A DNA stretch of 64,000 bases from Cardiocondyla obscurior (lineage: Eukaryota > Arthropoda > Insecta > Hymenoptera > Formicidae), in contig NC_091868.1 of NCBI RefSeq assembly GCF_019399895.1, forward strand, positions 1,536,499-1,600,498. Reading direction: 5' to 3'. The notes under the pieces were generated by a model. It saw nothing but the letters and a program-made list of their open reading frames with translations. It did not search any database and was not told the DNA's origin. Each line of letters begins with the position of its first letter. Positions within the stretch are counted from its first letter, which is position 1. This document shows, piece after piece, positions 1 to 13,400 of the stretch. The position numbers and the translations under genes were made by a program.

Positions 1-3000
1 GCTTTTTTTTTTTCGCGAACGGTTTTCCTTCGGATTTTTGTCCCCGGGCGCGAAAACGATTTGTTATTGCGTCGCGCCGATAAATATAAACGAGAGAATT
101 CGTGATTAATGCGATAAATTCGACCACGTAATCGCGCTATGAATCCTTAGTAGGGCACAACGCGAATAGGGGATGGCGTACGTGTTACGTCGCTTTACGA
201 AAGCTCGACGGGATACCGTGTTCATCCCATTTGATACCGACCGCCGCGTCCGTGCGGCGGAAGCTAATTAATGGCTCATCGACAAGCCGAACTTTATGCG
301 TCAAAACGCTGCGGTTTAATTCGCGCTCGCGGACAATACGTGCTTACGCGCGCGGGATTTGCGATCGCTATAATATGTTGCCGATTTTCTTTCTGTTTTT
401 TTCTCTCTCTTTTTTTTTTTTATCTCTCGTTCCTCTCCTTTCCTTCGTGCGTGAATTTCGCTGTTGATCGCGCGTGAAATACAATTTCGATGTTACGCGG
501 GAGGGTTTCCGAAAATGCTCACTGTAAACACTATTAAATATCGCGAAATATTTCCAGTCCGCGTGTACGAATCGAATGCCGTTTAATGTGCTTTGAACGT
601 GCACGATAAAATATTGCCGAGGGGAGGGCTTTTTTTTTTTGTTCTTTCCGAGACAACGGCGCGTTCGTAGCATTGATGAGTAATCGCTATGATCGCGAGA
701 ATTTACACGGATGACTGACACGTTTCTTATCGCGTTCGAGCTGTTCGCTAAATGCTCGCTCGAAAGTTAGGATCCTTGCATAATTTAACAAACGCAGTCT
801 TTTTTTTCCCGCCCCTCTGTCAGGTATCGATTTCTCGTTCAATAACCCTTTATGACAGAGCCGCCTGAGATTATTACGATATCATCCGTGCCGTGGATGT
901 GCCTCTTTGAAGTATCGTTACTTCTTCAGCTAGTTTTACAATTTCCACCGTGTCGCTCGTAGCTTCATTTCGCTGCGTATTTACTTTATGCCGCTCGCAA
1001 AAGGTGGATCGAGTTCCGGAGTATAATAAATATTGTCTATCTGTCCGTCCTCCTCCGTTTCCCATTAAAGGAGCAGAAAGGAGCGTGGAAGAAAAAGAGT
1101 CGCGTGCGCGTGCGCCCCCGCGTCGTAACTATTTTCTGCGTTTCACTCGACGCGCAAATATCCCAGGGAAACGGCGCTTTAATATCTCGCTGCTGCATGA
1201 AAATTCACCAAGAGAGTCCCAACCGAGAGAAAGAGAAAGCGCGAGAAAGAAAGAAAGAAACGGACGCAGACGGGTTAGTCAGTGGGAGAACTGCAAAGGA
1301 ATCGACGAAGGAAAAAAAAAAGAAAAAAAAGAAAGAAAGGAAAAAGAGGGACAGGGGAGCGGCGAAGAATGCAAAGAAACGAGAAACAAGAGTACGATCG
1401 TTTTTCACCGAGCGCGTTCCCGCGTGCGTGCGTGCTGCGTGGGAAAGCCGGCCGTCCGCAATCTCGCGACCGCGTCGCGGCGCACGCCGGAAAAAGCGCC
1501 GATGCGCAAACATAGGTACGAATCGCGCGCTAATTCTCGTATTTATCCGTGTGCGAGGCCGATCGTGCACGCGTCCGGTTTGTTCGAACCGCGGGTTACC
1601 GTGGCCGGCCCGGGCCGGGTCGGAGGTCATAGCAGGGGGGAGAAGTAATCACCCGCGCGGAGACAACATGCGGCGATGCTGCACCACGCCTATTATCCGA
1701 ACATCGTGTTTCCTTGACGGGGAACCGGCTTAAAGGACATTAAATATGTATGACGGTGTCGAATCGCGTTGACCCCTCCCTCCCCCCTTGCTCCGCCGCA
1801 TCGATCTTCGCCGCTCTGCAACGTGGCTTGTCGCCGATATTTCCGTACGGTAACTCTAACGAGCTTGCACGAAGATCCCGGAGGCGGTTCGATCCCGGGA
1901 ATACGGGGAGAATGGCTATCCGGTACCACGCGGTTACGTCGAAATATTCAGTTTCGCGAAAAAGGTTTTCGGCCGCGCGAAGCCGCGGGCGCGAAAACGA
2001 GCGATCCCACGATTTTTTTTTTTTTTTTAAATAAACGACGAATTTCGGATTTGCGCGAATTTATGTGACTGAGATGCGCCGCGTTGCGCTGCGTTCTCCC
2101 TGATATCGAATGATAAAATACGGGCGCTCGTATGCAAGTATCGGACCGCGGGATCAAATAACATTTGTTATATTAAATGCCACGGACAAACAGGTGTAAT
2201 TATTCGGCCGATCTGGTCGGATGCCGAATAATTATCAAATACGTACCGGCGGCAAAAGTAGGTATTAAGCGTACTCGACCCGAACTAAATTACCGCAGCG
2301 GGGTGTGTAATAACGCATGGATGCGTGGACGCTGCGAATCGATTCGGCCTGCCCCGAGGACGGCGCGAATGGTTGAATTAAAAATAGAGGAGAGAGAGAG
2401 CGAGAGAGAAGCTGGAGGGGAAAGGGGGAGAGGGAGTTTCTATTTCCGAAAGACAAATCGGGATATGATGCCGTCGCTGCTGCACCGCGGCGACCCGGGG
2501 CCAGCTGTCTGCGTGTGATAATTAACTATTGATCGTACCGCTTCTCCATTAGCCGCTGCATTTTCGGTGGCCTAATTATTCCCTTGTTCGTTCTTTCATA
2601 TTAGAGGAAACGCCGTGATCGACGCGCTTAAAAACGGGTGAATAATCATTGACGCGGAAAACTTCAAGTTTGCCCTGCTCTCTCACCGCGAGAATCGTTC
2701 TCGTCGAGCGAATTTGGAAAAACTTTGACGAACCGGCCGTCGTGATTATCGATTACCGTGACACTGGAAATTGCCCTCCGGTTCGTGAAATCTCGTGCAA
2801 AAAAATAGTTGGACTTTCCAGTCAGCGTTGGAGAAGGAATCTTTTTTCCAAGACCGCCGAATGCGTTACTCTATAACGTGTTATTTTCTTCCCTCATCTC
2901 GAGCGTATTATTTAAATTTCGGCTCTAACATTTTACGAATATTATATATATATATGTAAAAAATCGAAAAAACTCGTAATCGTAAAATATATATTCCGGC

Positions 3001-6000
3001 GGTGAAAGGAAGGTGAAACCGCAGGCGCGATAACGCCACGGATAAATCGCAGTAAATATGATACCGCGGTAAACAGTAAGCGGCGGTAAACCCGCAAAGG
3101 AAATACGAGGAGACAGGTACGTGGATAAGGGAAACGATGGAGGATGGGGTAATGCTTGTTTAACCGATAGTCGTGCCACCGACGTGTTTGCCCGCCCTTT
3201 CGGGGGTCTCCTTTAAGTATCCCCCTCAAAGTGCATCGACGCGGGCGAGGGCGAGGACCGCCACTCTCGATCACTCGGCGGTCTCTCGACGCGCGCCTTG
3301 AAAAATCCCGGCGTCCCAATCCCAGGGTCGAGAAGACGATGATCTCGCGCGTATCGGGTCCGTAGGCATCCGCGAACGTCAGGCGCTTCGCCGCTGACTC
3401 TGCTAAAAGACGTCACCCCGGAAACGAGACACCGTGGAGGAAGGTGGAGTCGTCTCTCCGATGCGCGAAGAAATTCACGGGGGCGGCCGGAGAGGGGAGG
3501 GGGGAGAAGAGTAAAGGGAGACAGAGAGAGAAGCGGAGGAGCGTTTCTCCCTCTCTTTCTCGCTCTCCCGGCCGCGAGAACGAGCCGGAGCGACGTGCAG
3601 CCCGGGCGATAAGGGATGAGGAGAGAAAATAGAACGAGAGAGAAGGCGAGGTCGCAGCGCGCGCGGTGTTTACGACGACGACGAGGAGGAAGAACCTTTT
3701 CGCCATGGTCGTTTAGAAGGAGGGCCTTTTAACAGCGCAAAGAACGATCCGCCGCCTTTGTGCACCCTCGCCTCGTCCACCAGCTATCGAGCCATTTAAC
3801 TGTGTGCGTCTGTGCATCCTTGCGCCCCTACCCTCTTATCACGCCCGACCATCCCCTCCTTAGGCTGCCCTCTCGTTTCTCGCCCTCTTTCGTTTCCCCG
3901 TGTATCCGAGTCTTTCGAGTTTCATATTTCTTCGCCGACACTTTCGGTACATTCGCGCCTTCAAGCGTTTTCTCTCTAAGTGTACTTCGTTCATTCAAGT
4001 CAATCGCTTATTGATTACACTCATCAGTCACGGTACCGACGATTTTTTATCGGTAACGCACACTTTCCGCGTCTGTCAGGTTTACCTTTCATGGTCTTAC
4101 GACTCACGTTGTACAATTTCGAACTTAATTACCAATCTCTTTCTTAATATTGCGTCGACTGTCGTTCTATATACGCGTATAAGCGCAACATCGCAAGATT
4201 CCTCGTCAAAAGGTACGTAATTACGTATCTGTTGTAGCAACATCCCCCTCGCGTGCATTCGACGGGGGGTACTACGGTCGAGGGCTACGCTGCGATCGAA
4301 GTTACGATTCTCGTGTTCACGATGAAATTTCAGACCGGGGGCGGTCGGCGGGGTCGATGAGGGTGTCGACGCGCAAAAGGTAAAAGACAGAGAGACAGAG
4401 CGGAAGAGAGAGAGAAAGAAAGAGAGAGAAACTGAGGGGGTGTACACGGGATGGAAACATAGACGGAACGAGCGGCCGATGCTTCGGGGCTAAAACGCCG
4501 GCAGAGCAACGGGAAGTGGATGGGGGTGGGCAAGCAGGAGGAAGAGAAGGTGCGCGGTGCGCGGGAGGGGGTTTCGTTAAATAATTAATCGATCCGAACC
4601 ACCCGACTACCGAGGATTCCTTCCTTTTCCTGGTTCCGCATAAACGATGCATTTTCTGAGGTTTTCCGGGATGACGAGTCGAAATGACTTTTACGCATTG
4701 AGCGCAGATAAATGCGTTTTTCTTCCGCAGAGGTAAATCGCGATACGAGACCAAAGGATGAGCGAAACTTTCTCTCTCTCTTTCTCTTTCGGACTGTGAA
4801 ATTTTTAGATTTTCGCGCTTCTGAACTCTTCGCCGCAATGATCCTTTCGACGCTAAAATTCCGTCGCGAGTTTTAATCTTTCCCTTAATTAAAACGCAAA
4901 TTATTAATACGCCCTCCTCTCTTTTCTTTTTATTTTATTTTTTTTTGTGGTTAAACTGCGGATCTTTTGGGATGAGTAGTCATTATGATTACAGCCTGGA
5001 CCTCGACTCTTTTTTCTCCCCATCTCTCGTGTTACGTAAATTCGTCCGTGACGAACAGCTGACGGTTTACGGCACATAATAAAGCATAATGATAGCATCA
5101 TTATTATTAAATGCGTAATGACGTTTATGGACACACCTGCGAGAGCGGAAAAAAAAAACCTCGCTTAACCGTGGCATCGTGGGTGCGCGGTGCGATTTGT
5201 TATTAATGATCTCTATATTTTGAACTCATTAATCTCGCTAAAATACACGGTTAGTAGCATAATGCTACCGAACCGCATTAACTTGCATGTACAAGCGTAT
5301 CGTGAATAACGCACTAGGCACGTCCCGCGGTCTGTCGACATTCATTGCGCGCACGATCTCCCTCTCTCGTTCTCTCTTTCACTGGGAGTTATTACAATAT
5401 TTTAATTTTTAATCGCCGCTGTGTATTATACGCGGTATAATTAATCGCCAACAGGTATGAATAAATGAGACACGCGCTGTGTTTGTAAAGCGAAATAAAC
5501 CTCGCACGGGGGCACCCTTGTAATCGCCGTGTCGAATTTACCGGCGAGTACCGCTGGGCGCAGCCGCGGATTTTTATCGTATCGTTTCCTAAAATATCCC
5601 GCGCGATCGTACCTCGAAAGAAAATAAGTTGCCTCCGCTATAATTTCGGTTATTATCTCGCGGCGGTAATACCTAAGGAGATTTTACATCCTTTGTATAC
5701 AAGTGTTCGCGCACTATTTTGCGTAATCCTTAATAACGAAACCCGCAACTCGTCGCGTTAACGCCGGTAGAAATACGAGTGTGTGCATTTCTTTAAACTC
5801 GCCGCTTGGTACCTTTCTGGTTCAGATCGTAAATCACCATCAGCAAATAAAACTCGATAATAACGTGATTCCTTATTTAATACAATTTATATCGTACGAA
5901 ATAATTATTTTCACAATATTTTTTTTTAATATTTTTTTAGAAGATTATTGCGAGGCAACTCGTAAGCAAATCTTTACCTTCGTTTAAATCTGGACTCGCA

Positions 6001-9000
6001 ATTGTTACTGATACGTTTTAGAAATTAGCACACTACGGCTACCGCAGACTCGACAGTTTTACCAAAAACGCCTTGACGTTCCGATGGCCCTCTCACGGTT
6101 TTTTTTCTAGGAGGGACACGTCCCGCGGAGCAACGCGGTAAAGCAAAAATGTGCATGTCGACGGAACATGACAAGGTAGATGCCCTGTCGGGCGCAGGGG
6201 CGCTCTAAAAGTTTTGCTAATTATTCCATAAAGAAAAGAGTGACGAGGCCGGCCCGGAGTCAGAGTTCCGAAGTTACGTCAATTCAACGATTTCGAACTT
6301 AACTCGCACACGGTAGCGCGGCCGCGCCGCTTTTCCGCGACCGGAAAAAGTTTCCCCCGGCGCCATCATAATCAGCGAAATTTCCATAAAGAAAATAGTG
6401 GATGTTATAACGTGCGGCTTCTTTCGTACGCACCTACGTCCGATAACAAGGGCGACGTTTATTTTTAAGAAATTCCTTTCGTAAGAGTTTATATTCTTTT
6501 GCTTTCGCCATTCCGCGCGAAATTTACGTCCGCGTTTTGAAATTGGTCGTGATTACGCGTGAGTTTATTAATATTTTTACGCCGAAACGTGATTGCGCGA
6601 TGAAATACCGAATTACTGAGCGGAGGAGAGAGCCACGTTCCTTATAAACTCGGGCATAATTTCTGTCGCGAGGGATTAACGTCCAGAATGAGCTCTTGTA
6701 ACAGCCGTCTCATTTTTCGTCAGTCAGTTAGAAGCCAAGGGATTAGATCCGAGCTTATCAACGTCTTTAAACGATCCTGGACAGCGCGGGGAAAACTTTT
6801 TAATAAACGTTGAGGTGATTGTTAAAGTGATTGTTAATGAAAGATATGCGTTGGCAAATTTAATTTCGAAATTGGTTAAAAAATTTAAAATATTTGTTAC
6901 TCGTCGCAATGATTAATATGATTTTTAAAAGTTACTCTATCCAGCGCGGAGAAAAAATATTTTTCCATATTTTTTAATAGTAATAAAAACTCATTGCATG
7001 TTTTTCAATTCTTTTTTTTTTTTTTTTTTTTTACTTCGCAAGAATCGCTGAGACTTTATACTTTCTTTTCTCAATATTGTAATAATTGAAAGCAAATCGA
7101 ACTACGCATCACAGCATGAAAAAGCAAGCTTTTTGGCAAGTACAGTAAGTTAAAGCCTTCAGCGAAAGCTAGGCAGCATGCGAGCTTTTAATTTAAAATC
7201 CGGTTTACCCTTCGGACCGATTCGCCTACCGTTACTCCACGCCGCGTGTTTAATTTGCGGTTTCCATGGAGATTCAACGGGGCTCTGTGAATGGCGCGCG
7301 AGCGAACAAGCAAACGAGAGAATGAGCTGTTTTTTTCGATGTAGAAATCAATAAGGTAAAATTTATATAAAAAAGAAGACAAGGACGGAAACGGGGCGGA
7401 GGCGCGCGGTCGTCTCGCGTGCGAGAGAAATATTTTTGACGAAAATACGGCCGGAAGGGCCTCGATTTGCATCGGCAGTGACGAAGTCACAGGTACAATA
7501 ACGCGGTTTTATATAAAGTCTACCGTGGCTTTTAACGCAAAGTCTCCTCGTTTTCTCTTATAACGATCTTGTTCCGTGAGTTCGAGTTGTTTCCCGTCGC
7601 TCGGATAACTGATACCGCGATCCTCGTAGTTAAGTAACTTTTTGGCGCGTCGAAATCGATCGACGGTCACGAGTGCCATTAGAAATTCAATTTACCGAAA
7701 AGTATCAAAGGCGACTTTATTAGAGTAAGATTTAGTGACAGCTGTGCGACAGCCGACTTCAATAAATATAGCAAAGAGGGCCGTTCGAGGCTTCGCAGGA
7801 TGGCGAAATCATATTAATGTTGATTTCAGTCTGGTTAAATCGCTCGGGTACGTCACAAATTATGTACCAATAAAAATTTCATCCTATTATATAAAGTAGA
7901 TTACATCTTGGCGCACTGCTAGCGCGGCGGCGGAGGAGCAGCAGGAAGAACCTTTTTATAATGACGAGCATTATCCGGGCGTTATGCGAATTGCAGACAC
8001 TGCTCGTTTCGTTTCGCAACGGTATCGTCGATCCGCTGCGAGTGACATCGTTAAAAAGTACGTTCGTTTAGACACGACGGTATTCGCTCTGGCGTCACGC
8101 TACGAACCGACGCCAACGCGACGAAGATTTATGTATAAATAAATTAGTTACTAAAAAAATAACATCGATAACGCGCCTCGTTCGTTCGGTGTTTCTTCGC
8201 TAAGTGGAATAACTTTTACGAATCTCTCGTATCGATTTATTAAAATATAATAAATTTAATTAAATTAAATAATACGTCCGAGAGAGGAAACGCCGAGCCT
8301 CCTCCGCCGCTCTCGTCCCTAACCGCACGCGTTACATCTTCGAGATAAAAAGTATTACATTCGATAAGTGGCCACCGCTCGATAGACGCGTAACCGAGTA
8401 ATGCTCTGGAAGATTGCATTTAATTTCCCGTCCACAGGCGCCGGATTACTAGAAACTGTCGCCAGTCTCTTCACGTACGCCGTTCGCGCCTCGCGCGACG
8501 ATTGCGCGAGAGCTCTCTCAGCGTTTGCGTTTGCATGCCGTGCGTGACCTCGCGCTCAATCGCAAACCGAACGTACAGGGAATTCGAAGTGAGAGAAGCC
8601 AGAGGCTCGCCTCTGCGGTCGCGGGGCTACGATGTCCCGCAGGAGTCGCGCCGGCCCGATTTCCCATCCTTTTCGCGGCCAATGACCGGTTCCCTCTTTC
8701 AACGATCACCGAATGACTCTGCAAGCGTCGGTCCATCAACTTTGAGCTGCGTCATTGTTTTGCGAAGAAGCCGTTCTGCATACGCGCGAGCGCGACCGAA
8801 AAAGTGGAAAATGAACGTCGGCGTCTGACCCCGGGGCCGTCTACCACTACTATGGGGCGCCGAAAATGAGCCAACGAAGATTTATCCCCGGATAATCGCA
8901 AAGATAAATCTTCCGCAGTCGGACCGCTTGATAGATGGTATTCCTGTAACGAGTTCGCGCTTGTAATGCGACCGACAGCGCGATGCATTATCCGAGTTCT

Positions 9001-10240
9001 TTTTTTTTTATATTTTTTTTTTTTATTTCTTTTTCTTGCTTTTGTGGCGAATCTCGAGTCCATTCTTCTGTTTTCATACTTTTCAGTAAAAACTAATTGA
9101 TTCGCAGCGTCACGCATCATCGTTCTCCCGCGAACTTCTTTTAGCCGACAGAGATAAATCAGTTATTTGCATGCTCTTTGCGAAACGCACATAAAATCTA
9201 CTTTTAATTTTAATTCCACCTCTTCCCTTTTAATTTAAATGGTTTATTTTTTTAATTTTATTTTAGGATAACAGATTTAGTTCTTGTATGATTTTTCTGA
9301 GACCCTCCCTCATTCCGAATATACTAATTATAGAGCGACGCATTTTTTTTTCCACGATGATTACTTTTATTTTCCTTACGAAAATTGCATTTTTTACAAA
9401 CCGCGTAATTTGCGGAGAATATTATTTCTATCTAAGGATTATATTCGCATCTACTGTGCGCGCCAGTTTCCATAGAAATTCTAGATCAGGAACTCGCTCG
9501 GTGCACGAAGGAAACCCCTCCGCGTAAGCTCTACCAGACCACCGAACACTTATTCGTCTCGACAGTTTCCTTCTTGCGTGCCCGGGAGAAGAGTTCAAGG
9601 ATCAAATACTCATGCGTCGTCCCTCTTGGCGGCGCCGAGGACCTTTTGCAGCACCGATAAGAGAGAGAGTGAGAGAGAGAGAACCGCGCGATATTGGAGA
9701 ACGGTATCGAGAGTGCGGAGTAACGATACGAAAAGAGGAAAAGTGATGTATTAGGCGCACGGTACGATACTTCAATGCTATTTTAAAGATACGATAGTGT
9801 GTCGAACCTGAATATCGTCAATTTTTCCCGCTGCGGAATTCATTCCAGTCCCGCAGAATTGAAGATCGAGATATTTTTTTTTTTTTATAACTAGGTGAAC
9901 TCGCGCTTGTTATAATTCTCGACTGAATTTACAATCGCACCGCGGGGTCAGTCAGCTCTCCACGTGTTTGTCATCTTCGCACGCGAACGTGAACAGGAAC
10001 GCGGCGTGACGTCGCTACACAACGCGGTTTCTCTGCGGGAACAACTAAGGCGTCGCCCGCTGCGGCATAGGAAAACAGTAATCATGGAGTAACTTGTAGA
10101 AGATGAGGACTCGATGCATAGAAAGATAGAGAGAAGAGACAGAGCGTGAGTAGGAGAGAGAAAGAGATGTTGGAATCGAGTTGGTTGTACTGTAATACGA
10201 ATCGCAATGCATACAAATGTCATTTCCATCTCTCGAAGTG
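1..10240. other. gene-free CpG-rich DNA, low-complexity tracts
   Basis: I see no supportable gene here. The open frames are short, overlap on both strands, and are mostly arginine/serine-rich readings of CpG-rich DNA or readings of GA and CT tracts. Purine-rich tracts lie at about 1200-1370, 2384-2450, 3480-3660 and 4380-4435, and a poly-T run lies near 7013-7032. A 20-bp direct repeat with 2 mismatches (6222-6241 and 6381-6400) is the only other structure noted. The stretch could be intergenic or part of a very long intron of the minus-strand gene whose signal-peptide exon is at 35.6 kb. Confidence 0.6.
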
Positions 10241-10248
10241 CTATTCTC

Positions 10249-10428
10249 CATCCTTCCTTCCTTCCTTCCTTCTCCATCCATTCATCCATCCTTCTATCTT
10301 TCCTTCCTTCCTTCCTTCCTTTCTTGCTTCCTTCCTTCCTTCCTTCCTTCCTTCCTTCCTTCCGTTATTCCTTCCTTCCGTTATTCCTTCCTTTCTTCCT
10401 TCCTTCCTTTCTTCCTTCCTTCCTTCCT
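10249..10428. repeat. (CTTC)n microsatellite, about 180 bp
   Basis: The plus strand is an almost uninterrupted CTTC/CCTT tandem repeat with a few single-base variants (ATCC, TTTC, CGTTATT). Both strands stay open across it in several frames, giving Ser/Phe/Leu/Pro-rich or Lys/Glu/Gly-rich readings. These are artefacts of the repeat, not proteins. Confidence 0.95.
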
Positions 10429-13400
10429 GCCGCACGATTCAACTACGTTCTCCTACATCGGATATTTCTCGCTCTATCGGCACGTTCCATCGGCTAGTAT
10501 ACCAACGTTCGCGAGCTTATCGAATCCGGGCAACAATGAGACTTAATATCGGTTACCGAATTATGCATCCTCTCCTTCCGAGCGAGACGGGGTGAAAAGG
10601 GAGGGTGACAATGTCGACGGAGAAGCACAGGTACCCACCTTCACGTCCGGTGGGAGTAATCGCAATCGTCGTTACCGCGAAATCGAAACTGGCGAACGTT
10701 CCGCCCCGGCGGCAAGACGCGAGGAGGAAAACGCTACGTTGTCGCGCGATACGCGAGGAATTCCGGCGTCCACGTATCCCCGAAACGAGGACGAGTTTCT
10801 GGACAAAGGATACGGGAAGGCGTTTAACGGGGCGTTCCGTTCCCAAGCGTGAAAACTCGCCCGCCGCCGGATAATGGAGGTTGCTGTAAAAGATCTCGCG
10901 GCGCCTTTGTCAGCGCTCCGTAGTAATGGTGTTTTTATTTGGCCGACGCCGCGATCGAATCGCACGCTCGCGCGTACCGCGTTGTATCGATTTAATTTAT
11001 CGCGGGACCTCGGCAGGTACGGCGAATTGAAGCGATGAATGGCGTTCGGCCTTTTGAAATCTTGAAATTGACCACCTAGCGCCGAAACGCGTTAAAATTA
11101 TCAGCGTACGTGTTCCGATGATTATTAAGATCGCGAGCGATCGGAATTAAACGTTAATCTACGTTAAACGAAACGGACAAGGTGGAACACGAACGATTCG
11201 ATGAACGCGACTAAGTGTTTGTCGCGCGATGATAGATTAAGATGTAACAACCTGTATAAAGAGGCAGATTTTTTCCCTCATAACCGCCGCTGTTTTGTAT
11301 AATGCACTTCCCTCAGCGTTATTAAGTACATGATGTAGCACGGCTCACGCATACGCGGCGTAATGAGTGTCATAAAAGAAACAATACCACCAGACACATC
11401 GAATGCGGTGCCGCGTGCGAAGTCCATTAGCGAAGCGCGTCCGCGTCCACCCGTCGAGGGAGGAGGGAGGACGAGAGAGCGAGAGAGAAAGAGAGAATAA
11501 AAAAAAATATATGGAGCTACCTGCATCTCCAAATGGAATTGTATCGCGGAATTCAAAGGCAGCTCGTCACGCGGTAACGAGGTGTAATGCAAATCTCTGT
11601 TTTTCGCGGCAGTATTTCTCGTATGCAAAAAAGGTACATGTTTTTTTTTTTTTTTTTACTTTTTTAGAGGAGGGATGGGAACGAGGGGGAAATACACTCT
11701 CGATTTGTCCCAGCGATGCATTTTCGCGCTACACCTGCGCCGAACGGACTTTCGTATCATTGATTTACCGTAATTTTTTTTTTTAAGCCTCTTGCGCCTT
11801 TCGAATTTGAGACGCGTAAGTGACGCGAGTGCATTCGCAATTTCAAGCGCTCTCTTTCCTCCGAACCGAAGAACATTGCAACGAGCCCCGTTTTGGCAAC
11901 GGTCGTTCCGAACGGTGTGTTAAGCGCTATTTTGGAGGCACTTTCGAGGGAAATGGAACCCTGGCTAGGTGCACGAGATAGTTTCTCTCCGGAAGAGTCT
12001 CGACGCGCGTTACCACCAACTACCTGACAGCGGGAAACACCAGCGTGACTCATATCGTGCCGCAACCCACGTCATTGAAAATTACGAGATAGGTGTCCCT
12101 TGGTTGGAAATATTAGCCAAAATTAGCGACGTCGCGGTGCTAACTGGGTGAAGCTGGGCGCTCTCCTCAAAGTTGAGATAATTTACGTGTACCGCGGCGA
12201 ATTCGTGCGGGTGTATTATGCGGAATCCCGAGACCCGCGTCGATCGCAGAAGTACGTAGGTCTCGCCACTTCATCCGGCAAGTTTTCGCGGACGGTACCG
12301 ACGCGGATCTCGTTCTTCTTTTGGTCAAACTGGACGCACGCGTAAAAAAGGACAGAGATCGGGTCGGTACGTTTGACGGCGAACCGGCGACGGCTAATAC
12401 CTTACGTAAACGCGGCCTTACGTAATCTGGCGGCGGAGTTAGACGCGAGCGCGCGCGGTGAAAGATCTCGTGACGTTGCGGCGCGAGAGCGTAACCGAGC
12501 GCGGGTCCGTTTCTCTCTCTCTTTCAATGAACATTCCTCTGCCTTTTGTTGAACTTCGACTTCGCCCGGGCATCTGCGCGAACCGTTTTCCCTCGTTTCG
12601 TTAATGCTCGCCGTGATTTATCACCCGATCCCGCACCGGGGCTTCCTGACGCTCGCGCGGAATTAAGCCATTCAACGCATTCTGCGGCGACTCCCGTCTA
12701 ATTACTCCACAATAATGGAGTAAATTATTAGCGTTGTTTCCACCGTTACGTTCGCGTTCGAGATGGGCGTTGGTGCGAAAGGTCAACTCGTTCACACGCG
12801 TAAATCTGCCGGCAATTTGATAATAATATACGCGCATTCCCTGGAAACGTACTGGAAAACCCGATGGTACATGAGGAAGGTGTCTTTCACGCGATATCGA
12901 AGGAAATGTGGGAGGAGGAGCAAACTTTCGCGCACGGATATGTCTTATTTCTCTGTTGCGGTCCTCGCCGCCGCAATATCTATCCTTTTCTTCTTTTTTC
13001 ACAGCTAACTTCGAATTCACGCGGTAATACGTGGCGCGAACGGAAGGAATCTCGTCGCGTAGCCGTTTTGTATGCGTGCGTGCGTGCGTACGCGATTTCT
13101 TCCTCTTTCGCGCCTCCAAGACTCGCCTCGTACTTTTTCTCGCTCGTTTTCCCCCCGAAATTCCCGAGAATCAATCCGGGTGAAAGAAAGCCACGACGTA
13201 AGCGAATTCGTACGCGTACCTGCAGCGAGCGTGTTCTCCACGCGTGCGTAGATCCCGTGCGTAGCACGACGATCGCCCCGTTATGACGTTGCGGAAGAAG
13301 GAGAGCCGAAAAAAAGGTAGAAAGAAACGGAGAGAAGAGATATAAAGATAAATAGATAGAGCTTGATGAAAGTGGCCACCTCGAGGTCTCGAGGCTTCAT

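Noticed and set aside
950..1733. Overlapping plus-strand frames of 232 and 209 codons
   Set aside because: Arg/Lys/Glu-rich content comes from a purine-rich tract and CpG-rich DNA; no splice sites or family motifs, and a minus-strand frame is equally open.
3413..3706. Minus-strand frame with a signal-peptide-like start (MAKRFFLLVVVV)
   Set aside because: The hydrophobic run is a GAC/GTC triplet repeat, and the rest is low-complexity CT-tract translation.
4317..4838. Minus-strand 173-codon frame
   Set aside because: Mostly Ser/Leu/Phe from CT repeats; no domain pattern.
10146..10595. Long Ser/Phe/Leu/Pro-rich open frames on plus strand and Lys/Glu/Gly-rich frame on minus strand
   Set aside because: They are readings of the CTTC microsatellite and stay open only because of its period.
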